6,100 nt of DNA from assembly GCA_050485745.1 (NCBI GenBank), contig JBJHBY010000212.1, forward strand, positions 1-6,100, read 5' to 3'. The translations under genes and the position numbers were made by a program. This DNA comes from JBJHBY01 sp050485745 (GTDB lineage: Bacteria; Pseudomonadota; Gammaproteobacteria; Pseudomonadales; CAMLJR01). Positions 1-5,028 of this stretch are shown here, piece by piece. Position 1 is the stretch's first letter, and every line of letters starts with the position of its first letter. Below the pieces are notes generated by a model, which searched no databases, was not told the DNA's origin, and was given only the letters and a program-made list of their open reading frames with translations.

Positions 1-71
1 CACTTCCATGGTGTTGCCTCGTCGGCAGTCCGCGCTCAGTGCAGGTGCCGCTACTCCGTCGTTGAGGCCAG

Positions 72-77
72 TATAAT
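72..77 (+). promoter_or_regulatory. Candidate -10 element for the dehalogenase gene
   Basis: The hexamer TATAAT matches the sigma-70 -10 consensus exactly and stands out in GC-rich surroundings. It would give transcription from about position 84 and a leader of about 95 nt before the ATG at 178. No good -35 lies 16-18 bp upstream; the nearby TTGAGG (62-67) is only 4 bp away. The promoter may depend on an activator, or the match may be chance. The other strand of the same patch reads TATACT, so the direction is not certain. Confidence 0.35.
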
Positions 78-164
78 CAGGAATACGATCCCGGCGCGAC
101 CGCTGTACCGGCTTGCCCGGGGATGAACCTCAGTGAGAGCATGCAGGCTGCATGCGCAGCCCCT

Positions 165-168
165 GGAG
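165..168 (+). promoter_or_regulatory. Ribosome binding site fixing the dehalogenase start
   Basis: GGAG lies 9 nt before the ATG at 178. The same frame is open back to a GTG at 133, but that codon has no comparable site. Family alignment also begins at the ATG: DhlA has a closely similar RTPD motif just after its start. Confidence 0.65.
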
Positions 169-177
169 ACCCGTCAC

Positions 178-1128
178 ATGCCGCAAGTCCTGAGAACGCC
201 GGACGACTGTTTCGACGGCCTGCCCGATTTTCCCTGGACGCCGCGCTACCACATGCTGGACCACCCCCGGCTGGGTCCGTTGCGCATGCACTATCTCGAT
301 GAGGCCGGTGACGGGGCGGGGGCCGCTGCCGCTCCGGTAGTGCTCATGTTGCACGGAGAGCCGACCTGGAGCTTTCTCTACCGGCACATGATTCGCGACC
401 TGACCCGCCGGCAGTTGCGCTGCGTCGCCCCCGACCTGATTGGCTTTGGCCGTTCCGACAAGCCTGCGGCCCGCTCTGATTACAGTTATCTCGGACATGT
501 CGATGCGCTGGCGGAACTGGTCGAGAGCCTGGATCTCAGCCGCATCATCCTGGTTTGCCAGGACTGGGGCGGCCCGATCGGCCTCAGTGTGCTGGCGCGC
601 ATGCCGCAGCGCTTCAGCGCGGTAGTGGCGGCCAACACCCTGTTGCCCAATTGCGAGCCGCCGCCGCGTGGCGTCGATGACTGGCCTGGAGAGATCATCA
701 CCCAGTGGGTGGCCTCCACCCGGGAGGCGACGGACCTGCCGGTTGCGGACATCGTTTCGGGTGTGTGCGTCCGCCCCCTGTCCACGGCGGTGCACCGCGG
801 CTACGACGCACCCTTTCCCACGCCGGCGCACAAGGCGGGGCCACTGGTCTTTCCGGCGTTGATCCCGATTCGCGAGGACATGCCGGGGGTGGCAGAGAAC
901 CGCGCCACCTGGGCGGTGCTCGAGCGCTGGGAGCGCCCCTTCGTGACCGCGTTCAGCGACAGCGATCCCTCCACAGCAGCCTGGGCCGAGGTATTCCGGC
1001 GTCGTATTCCCGGTGCCCGGGGGCAGTACCATCCGGTGATTCAGGGGGCGGGCCACTTCCTGCAGGAGGAGCAGGGCCCGGCACTGGCGGCCGTGGTGGC
1101 GGAGCTGGCGCGGCGTCTCAAGGCCTGA
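178..1128 (+). CDS. Haloalkane dehalogenase, HLD-I (DhlA-like) subfamily
   Basis: This is a cytoplasmic alpha/beta-hydrolase of 316 residues (DhlA has 310) that should hydrolyse a carbon-halogen bond in a haloalkane to give an alcohol, a halide and a proton. Visible motifs are RTPD near the N-terminus; HGEPTWS at 59-65, whose Gly-Glu-Pro forms the oxyanion region; and the nucleophile elbow VCQDWGG at 126-132, with Asp129 as nucleophile and Trp130 as first halide-binding Trp. Trp177 in the cap fits the second halide-binding Trp of DhlA (Trp175). AFSDSDP at 258-264 carries the catalytic acid after strand 7, most likely Asp263 (Asp261 is the alternative). GAGHFLQE at 290-297 supplies His293. An acid after strand 7 is the HLD-I pattern, as opposed to the Glu of HLD-II enzymes such as LinB or DhaA. 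The full set of catalytic residues is present, so an active enzyme is expected. Substrate cannot be told; epoxide hydrolases are close relatives but lack the Trp pair. The gene stands alone and converges on the chemoreceptor. Confidence 0.9.
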   Translation: MPQVLRTPDDCFDGLPDFPWTPRYHMLDHPRLGPLRMHYLDEAGDGAGAAAAPVVLMLHGEPTWSFLYRHMIRDLTRRQLRCVAPDLIGFGRSDKPAARSDYSYLGHVDALAELVESLDLSRIILVCQDWGGPIGLSVLARMPQRFSAVVAANTLLPNCEPPPRGVDDWPGEIITQWVASTREATDLPVADIVSGVCVRPLSTAVHRGYDAPFPTPAHKAGPLVFPALIPIREDMPGVAENRATWAVLERWERPFVTAFSDSDPSTAAWAEVFRRRIPGARGQYHPVIQGAGHFLQEEQGPALAAVVAELARRLKA

Positions 1129-1153
1129 AGCGGGCGCGGAGCCCGGGCTCAGG
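1124..1153. terminator. Possible hairpin between convergent genes
   Basis: The 20-bp gap between the two stop codons folds as an outer stem CCTGA (1124-1128)/TCAGG (1149-1153), a small internal loop, then an inner stem CGGGC (1131-1135)/GCCCG (1141-1145) around GCGGA. Both stop codons lie in the outer stem, so the structure reads the same way on either strand. A perfect 12-bp palindrome, GAGCCCGGGCTC, overlaps it at 1139-1150. No T-run follows on either side, so a classic intrinsic terminator is not shown. Confidence 0.35.
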
Positions 1154-2540
1154 TGATCAGGGCGGACAGCCGCACATCCGCGCCCAGCACGCGCAGCAGG
1201 CGCCCATCGTCGCCCCTTACCGGCGCGGAAATGGTGAAACAGAAGCCGTCGGTGGCCGCCGAGCGATAAACCGGCGATACCCAGGCCGCCTGTCCATCGA
1301 GCACCTGGCGGAACCAGTCGCGCCCGGACCAGTCCCGGCCGCGGGCACTGTCACCATCACCGGGCAGGTCCGGCGCGAACAGATTGGCGCTGAGTTGGCG
1401 GCCGCCGGCATCCACCAGATAGAGCAGTTCGAAGCGAGCATCCCGGGACAGCCACTGCCGCAGCAACTGCTCGGCGCCGGACACGTCGCCCCGCAACTCG
1501 GGGCGCCGGGTCAGGTGCAGGATATCGTCCCGGGCGGCGCCGTGCAGAGCCAGGCGAAACACACCAAGCTGGTCGAGCAGGCGATCGCTCTCATCCCGCA
1601 CCGCCTGCCCGTGGTCCCTCACCTGGCTGGCGCTGCCCAACAGCTCGGCGGCGATACGCGACACGTCCTGCACGTCGCGGCTGACATTGCGCGCCGCCAG
1701 GCCAATCTGTTCGGTGCCGGCGGCAATGGCCTCGACGCGCAGGTCGAGCTGATCCATTGCTTGTCGGGCCTCCCCCAGGCCGAGGCCCAGTGAGGTGACA
1801 TCCTCGCGGCCGGCGGCGATGGCCTGGCGGATGGTGTCGGCAGCTGTGCCGAGCAGGCCCATCTCACCGCGAAAGCGCTCCACGATCTGGCCCACCTCGC
1901 CTGTGGCATCCGTGGTGCGGTGGGCCAGGCGCCGCACCTCCTCCGCGACCACGGCGAAGCCACGACCACTGGCGCCGGCGCGGGCTGCCTCGATAGCGGC
2001 ATTGAGGGCCAGCAGATTGGTCTGGCTGGAGATGTCGGCAATGACGTCGATGACCCGGGTGACTTCCTGAAGTTGGCTCTGTAATCGGGCGATGGCTGCA
2101 CCAAGTTGGTGCTCGCTTTGGTCAATGGCCTCGATGCGCCCGGCGACGCCTTCGCCGTCCTGTGCGCACTGGCGAATCCGGCCGGTGACTTCGCGCGACA
2201 GGTTCGCCATCTCGCTGGCCCGGGGTGCCAGTTCCGCCTCCAGAGTGGTGCTGACCTCCTCGCTGGCACTGGCGATCAGCTCGGAGGCCTCGGCCAGACG
2301 TTGTCCGTCGGTTTCGGCCTGGCGGGCAATCGCAGCCAGTCGCGGGGCGTGTCCGGCGATCCCGACCGCCGCGGCGACCGCACGCTCCACCTGGCGATGC
2401 AGGCGGGACAGGAAGTGACCGAGCCAGCGGTGCGCCGGGTCGGTGTCGTCGGCCTTGACGTCGAGCTCCAGATGTTCGCAGGCGCGCCGGAGGCGCTCCA
2501 GGCTGGAACGCCTGGCTTGGCGAAACTGCAGCAGGGCCAC
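1149..2540 (-). CDS. Soluble methyl-accepting chemotaxis protein with C-terminal Cache/PDC sensor
   Basis: This 463-residue chemoreceptor would control CheA through CheW. Residues 1 to about 340 are a long, mostly helical coiled coil. The highly conserved hairpin tip spans about 165-208, with QTNLLALNAAIEAARAG at 173-189 followed by GRGFAVVAEEVRRLA. Likely methylation sites by position and near-match to consensus are Glu94/Glu95 (in ASASEEVSTT) and Glu277/Gln278. Residues about 350-463 resemble a Cache/PDC ligand domain: DWFR at 408-411, a WVSPVYRS segment at 420-427, FTISAPVRGDDG at 435-446, and LGADVRLS at the end. I see no transmembrane helix, signal peptide, HAMP domain or C-terminal CheR-tethering pentapeptide, so the protein is probably cytoplasmic. 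Typical MCPs have an extracytoplasmic Cache domain before the signalling part; here the order is reversed. The start is GTG at 2540, supported by a strong ribosome site. A sigma-54 promoter lies upstream. The ligand is unknown. Confidence 0.9.
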   Translation of the reverse strand: MALLQFRQARRSSLERLRRACEHLELDVKADDTDPAHRWLGHFLSRLHRQVERAVAAAVGIAGHAPRLAAIARQAETDGQRLAEASELIASASEEVSTTLEAELAPRASEMANLSREVTGRIRQCAQDGEGVAGRIEAIDQSEHQLGAAIARLQSQLQEVTRVIDVIADISSQTNLLALNAAIEAARAGASGRGFAVVAEEVRRLAHRTTDATGEVGQIVERFRGEMGLLGTAADTIRQAIAAGREDVTSLGLGLGEARQAMDQLDLRVEAIAAGTEQIGLAARNVSRDVQDVSRIAAELLGSASQVRDHGQAVRDESDRLLDQLGVFRLALHGAARDDILHLTRRPELRGDVSGAEQLLRQWLSRDARFELLYLVDAGGRQLSANLFAPDLPGDGDSARGRDWSGRDWFRQVLDGQAAWVSPVYRSAATDGFCFTISAPVRGDDGRLLRVLGADVRLSALIT

Positions 2541-2547
2541 GGTCAGT

Positions 2548-2554
2548 CTCCTTT
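2548..2554 (-). promoter_or_regulatory. Ribosome binding site for the chemoreceptor GTG start
   Basis: On the minus strand AAAGGAG ends 7 nt before the GTG at 2540. This is the strongest Shine-Dalgarno match in the window and decides in favour of the GTG start. Confidence 0.8.
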
Positions 2555-2577
2555 GCAGGTAGATGTATTTTTCGAAT

Positions 2578-2600
2578 GAGAAAATAGGGTTTTATTTCTC
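2578..2600. repeat. Inverted repeat at the chemoreceptor transcription start
   Basis: GAGAAA (2578-2583) and TTTCTC (2595-2600) form 6-bp arms around an 11-nt AT-rich centre. Allowing one bulged base extends the arms to about 8 bp. The predicted sigma-54 transcription start (about 2592) falls inside it. It could be an operator or a leader structure, or simply reflect the AT-rich composition needed for promoter melting. Confidence 0.3.
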
Positions 2601-2602
2601 AA

Positions 2603-2619
2603 AGCAATAAAAGTGCCAA
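2603..2619 (-). promoter_or_regulatory. Sigma-54 (RpoN) promoter of the chemoreceptor gene
   Basis: The minus strand reads TTGGCACTTTTATTGCT. This has the -24 element TGGCAC, the -12 element TTGC, and exactly 10 nt between the invariant GG (2617-2616) and GC (2605-2604), as the sigma-54 consensus requires. The predicted start is about 2592, leaving a 52-nt leader before the GTG. Such promoters need an AAA+ activator; in polar-flagellated gammaproteobacteria FleQ/FlrA and FlrC/FleR drive flagellar and chemotaxis genes this way. Which activator acts here is not visible. Confidence 0.8.
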
Positions 2620-2633
2620 GGACCATGGCCCTT
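2618..2633. promoter_or_regulatory. Imperfect 16-bp dyad between two divergent promoters
   Basis: AAGGACCATGGCCCTT is symmetric except for one pair (AAGG-x-CC-AT-GG-x-CCTT). It starts within the last bases of the sigma-54 -24 element and ends at the first base of the plus-strand -35. A protein bound here could affect both the chemoreceptor and the MFS gene. It is closer to the -24 box than usual for sigma-54 activators, which favours a repressor or a regulator of the MFS gene if it is functional at all. Confidence 0.35.
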
Positions 2634-2660
2634 TGACGAGGCCCCGGCGGGGGGTAGAAT
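2633..2660 (+). promoter_or_regulatory. Sigma-70 promoter of the MFS transporter gene
   Basis: TTGACG (2633-2638) and TAGAAT (2655-2660) are one mismatch each from the -35 and -10 consensus, with a 16-bp GC-rich spacer. Transcription would start at about 2667, leaving a leader of about 89 nt before the ATG at 2756. Because this promoter includes the TTG at 2633, coding cannot sensibly begin at that codon even though the frame is open. Confidence 0.65.
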
Positions 2661-2670
2661 GCGCGGTTTC

Positions 2671-2688
2671 GCCCGCCCCAGCCCGCCC
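2671..2688 (+). repeat. C-rich leader with two GCCCGCCC copies
   Basis: GCCCGCCC occurs at 2671-2678 and again at 2681-2688, ten bases apart, in a C-rich and T-poor stretch of the MFS leader (about 2668-2700). It may be chance in GC-rich DNA. A C-rich, unstructured leader could also serve Rho loading or a DNA-binding protein. Confidence 0.25.
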
Positions 2689-2755
2689 GCTGCCGCCGTT
2701 GCCGGCGCGGGTTGATGGCCGCGGCGCCGGTTCAGTCTCCCGGGCCCACTCTGCC

Positions 2756-3937
2756 ATGCGCTCAGCCATTCCCCACTCCGGTCGTCTCAAGGCCGCCCTG
2801 CTTGCCGTTGCCAGCCTGACCGTGATGGCCAGCGCGATCATTTCCCCGGCGCTGCCGGCCATGGATCAGCATTTCGCCCGCCATTCAGACCTGATGGTCA
2901 AGTTGATCCTGACCATGCCGGCACTGAGCATTGTTCTGTTTGGGCCGGTGATGGGCTATGTGGTTGACCGCTTTCCACGGCGTCGGCTGCTGCTGTGTGC
3001 GCTGCTGGTGTATGCGCTGGCGGGCGCCAGTGGCTTCGTCCTTGATAGCCTGCCGCTGCTGTTGTTTTCCCGGGCGGTGCTCGGGGTGGCGGTGTCGGCG
3101 ATCATGGCTGTGGGGATGTCCCTGACCGGCGATTATTTTCGCGCGGATGAACGCGCCCGCTTTCTCGGTGTCCAGGGCAGCTTCATGTCCCTGGGCGGGG
3201 TGCTGTTCGTCAATCTGGGCGGCCTGCTGGCGATGTGGAGCTGGCGTGGGCCCTTTCTGGTCTACCTGTTTGCCCTGGTCGTCATACCGCTGGTGCTCTG
3301 GCAGCTGTTTGAGCCGGAGCGGGAGCAGGCGCCTGCGGGCACTGCCGCGACAGGTGGCGCGGGGCTGGACTATGGCCGTACCGCGCTGGTCTATGGCATG
3401 GCATTGCTGGGGTTGTTGCTGTTCTACATGGTGCCGACCCAGCTGCCCTTCCTGCTGGTGGAGCGCGGCGCGGGTAGCGGACCCGCGCTGGGGCTGGCGG
3501 TGTCGGTGGCGACCATGAGCTCCGCCTTTGCCTCGTTCTTTTACGGGCGGGTGCGGGGTCACCTGGGCTATGTACAGATCTACATTCTGGCGTTGAGCCT
3601 GGCGGCCCTCGGCTACACCGGCGTGGGCCTGGTCGGCAGTTACGGGCTGACCGTGGCATCGATTGCCCTGGCCGGCCTTGGCTTCGGCCTGATGTTGCCC
3701 AATGGCAACCTGTGGCTGATGAGCCTCGCCCCGCCAGCCATCCGCGGCCGGGTAATCGGTGGCCTTACCTCGATGATTTTTCTCGGCCAGTTCCTGTCGC
3801 CCCTGGCGATGGCGCCGATCACGCTGCGCTGGGGGCTGGCCGCGGGCTTTCTCAGCGGCGCCGGGCTGGTTGCTGTGACCGCACTGGCGCTTTACCTGTG
3901 GCTGCGCGGCCAGACGCGGTCAGCTCAGGGGCGATAG
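2756..3937 (+). CDS. Major facilitator superfamily (MFS) transporter, 12 helices
   Basis: This inner-membrane protein of 393 residues is a secondary transporter, probably a proton-coupled exporter of the AraJ/drug-efflux type. About twelve hydrophobic segments are visible (near residues 12-30, 50-70, 78-96, 102-122, 135-160, 165-183, 208-227, 243-263, 270-290, 297-315, 335-352 and 360-383). A polar loop at about 185-205 separates the two halves. MFS motif A lies between helices 2 and 3 as GYVVDRFPRRR (67-77), and a motif-B-like Arg106 opens helix 4 (SRAVLG). A weaker motif-A echo, GRVRGHLG (264-271), follows helix 8. The ATG at 2756 gives a normal MFS N-terminus but has no clear ribosome site. 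The frame is open upstream, where the extra 41 residues are Pro/Arg/Ala-rich and overlap the promoter, so I reject that extension. The gene has its own sigma-70 promoter. The substrate cannot be inferred. The last 13 bp overlap the end of the convergent lipoprotein gene. Confidence 0.85.
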   Translation: MRSAIPHSGRLKAALLAVASLTVMASAIISPALPAMDQHFARHSDLMVKLILTMPALSIVLFGPVMGYVVDRFPRRRLLLCALLVYALAGASGFVLDSLPLLLFSRAVLGVAVSAIMAVGMSLTGDYFRADERARFLGVQGSFMSLGGVLFVNLGGLLAMWSWRGPFLVYLFALVVIPLVLWQLFEPEREQAPAGTAATGGAGLDYGRTALVYGMALLGLLLFYMVPTQLPFLLVERGAGSGPALGLAVSVATMSSAFASFFYGRVRGHLGYVQIYILALSLAALGYTGVGLVGSYGLTVASIALAGLGFGLMLPNGNLWLMSLAPPAIRGRVIGGLTSMIFLGQFLSPLAMAPITLRWGLAAGFLSGAGLVAVTALALYLWLRGQTRSAQGR

Positions 3938-4995
3938 CAGCCAATGCGCCGGGTGGCGATGACCACGGCGTCGTATTCAATCTGCTGTGTTTCCGCAATG
4001 GCCCTGCCGCGCCGGCGCTGGCGCTCCAGGGTGTCGAGCTGATAATAGGCATCCAGGCTGACGCGGCGGATACCCACGCTGGCATCACTGCGGAAATCAA
4101 AACCCTCGAAGGCCTGCTCATCGCGGTAGTAGCGACCATGACTGCGGAAGTGGTCGCGCAGCCAGCGGCCGCGCGGGGTTCCGCTGCTGAACTCGCCCAC
4201 TGGCGTATCGTCCAGCCACAGTTGCAGGCGGCCGTCGTGTTCCCCCGGGGTATTGGCATGCACTGCCATTTCGATGCAGAACCAGCGCTCCCTGGGGATG
4301 CCGGTCTGGCCGGCTGGGTGGAATTTGTTGCCGTAGTGGGTGCGCTGCGGATCGGGGCCACCCTGTCGGCCGGCGCAGCCGGGTCGGGTGGAACCATCGT
4401 TGCACACCCAGGAACGCATCCCCTGCCAGTAGGTGTAGAAAAACAGCCGATCCCGGCTATCGAGGTCCAGGGCCACGCTGAAGCCTTCATCCCCGGCCGG
4501 ACGGGTGCCGGCACGGCCACCCATGTGAAAGCCCGGGCGTTCCGCCAGGATCCGCACCCAGTGATGGGGTGGGGCGGTGTCCGCCGTGAAGCGGGCGTGA
4601 AACCGCCAGTAGATCACTTCCTGCGGGGATTCGAGCTGGTGCTCGGCGAAGGTCGAGAGGTTCGCGCGTGCCTGCAGGTGCTCCTGGCCGATGCGCGCGC
4701 GCAGGGCCTGGTCGCCGCTGACCGCATCGGTCTTCACAATGTGCAGTCGCGTCTCGTCCCGGGTGTGGCGCTGCCAGCCCTCGAGCCCGCGGGAAAAGTC
4801 ACTGTGGAACAGTACCGCCGGGTGTTCGGCGAGACCGCGGTCACCGGGATGGCTGGCGCTGAGAGGCGCATCGGCGCAGGCGGCCAGGCTGGCTGCCAGC
4901 AGCGGGATGGCCAGGGTTCTGCGTGCGCGGATCCCGACCGGTTGTGACCCCGGGAATGATGGACTATTTTTAATAGTGGGCCACAGTCGTGGCAT
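3925..4995 (-). CDS. Lipoprotein with concanavalin-like, polysaccharide-lyase-like domain
   Basis: The protein has 356 residues. A basic segment (RARR, 23-26) precedes a short hydrophobic stretch ending in the lipobox LAAC, with the lipidated Cys at 40. Residue +2 is Ala, not Asp, so sorting to the outer membrane is expected. The rest resembles the jelly-roll (ConA-like) fold of polysaccharide lyases: DFSRGLEGW (66-74), IYWRFHARF (128-136), GFSVALDLD (171-179), FFYTYW (185-190), RWFCIEMAVHANTPGEHDG (237-255), LWLDDTPVGEF (259-269), and a closing EYDAVVIATRRIG strand (340-352). These segments are typical of that fold, but I cannot point to catalytic residues, so lyase activity is inference; a binding protein is possible. 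Four Cys in the mature domain (198, 207, 240, 353) could form disulphides. The start ATG at 4995 has a weak ribosome site and gives a long n-region. A GTG at 5028 with GAGGGAG just upstream would add 11 residues and abut the divergent porin start. Confidence 0.72.
   Translation of the reverse strand: MPRLWPTIKNSPSFPGSQPVGIRARRTLAIPLLAASLAACADAPLSASHPGDRGLAEHPAVLFHSDFSRGLEGWQRHTRDETRLHIVKTDAVSGDQALRARIGQEHLQARANLSTFAEHQLESPQEVIYWRFHARFTADTAPPHHWVRILAERPGFHMGGRAGTRPAGDEGFSVALDLDSRDRLFFYTYWQGMRSWVCNDGSTRPGCAGRQGGPDPQRTHYGNKFHPAGQTGIPRERWFCIEMAVHANTPGEHDGRLQLWLDDTPVGEFSSGTPRGRWLRDHFRSHGRYYRDEQAFEGFDFRSDASVGIRRVSLDAYYQLDTLERQRRRGRAIAETQQIEYDAVVIATRRIGCYRP
4942..4970 (+). promoter_or_regulatory. 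Candidate sigma-70 promoter of the porin gene
   Basis: TTGTGA (4942-4947) and TATTTT (4965-4970) are separated by 17 bp, the optimal spacing. The predicted start is about 4977, giving a 52-nt leader before the ATG at 5029. The element lies inside the N-terminal codons of the opposing lipoprotein gene, and its -10 overlaps the inverted repeat at 4963-4977. Confidence 0.4.
4963..4977. promoter_or_regulatory. AT-rich perfect inverted repeat, possible operator
   Basis: ACTATT (4963-4968) and AATAGT (4972-4977) are perfect 6-bp arms around TTT. It is the only strongly AT-rich patch of the lipoprotein gene (codons about 7-11) and covers the candidate -10 of the porin gene. A repressor bound here would block the porin promoter and perhaps transcription of the lipoprotein gene. 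Confidence 0.4.
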
Positions 4996-5028
4996 GTTGT
5001 TTCTGCTGACCCGCCACAGGTTGTTCAC

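Larger units (their letters stand above)
1..177. other. Non-coding region upstream of the dehalogenase gene
   Basis: No convincing gene lies here. The stretch holds a TATAAT hexamer at 72-77 and the dehalogenase ribosome site at 165-168. At the left edge the minus strand has an ATG at 9-7, preceded by a GAGG-type ribosome site about 7 nt upstream. A divergent gene could therefore start there and leave the window after three codons. That is too little to call a gene, but it would make this a divergent intergenic region. Confidence 0.4.

Noticed and set aside
133..177. Upstream GTG start at 133 for the dehalogenase
   Set aside because: The ATG at 178 has a GGAG site at correct spacing and matches the N-terminus of DhlA; the extension has neither.
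130..1056. Minus-strand open frame of 308 codons opposite the dehalogenase
   Set aside because: It is a GC-rich antisense shadow. The plus strand carries every catalytic motif of a haloalkane dehalogenase.
1139..1150. GAGCCCGGGCTC palindrome as a transcription-factor operator
   Set aside because: It lies at the 3' ends of two convergent genes, where an operator is unlikely, and GC palindromes of this size are common in such DNA. It fits better as part of the hairpin.
705..1793. Plus-strand open frame of 362 codons bridging the dehalogenase and chemoreceptor genes
   Set aside because: It is out of frame with the dehalogenase and antisense to the chemoreceptor. The translation is Gly/Ala/Arg-rich with no recognisable domain.
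2633..2755. N-terminal extension of the MFS gene to the TTG at 2633
   Set aside because: The codon is part of the -35 element. The added residues are Pro/Arg-rich, unlike MFS N-termini, and no ribosome site precedes it.
3712..4947. Plus-strand open frame of 411 codons across the MFS end and the lipoprotein gene
   Set aside because: It overlaps two better-supported genes in other frames and has no domain signal.
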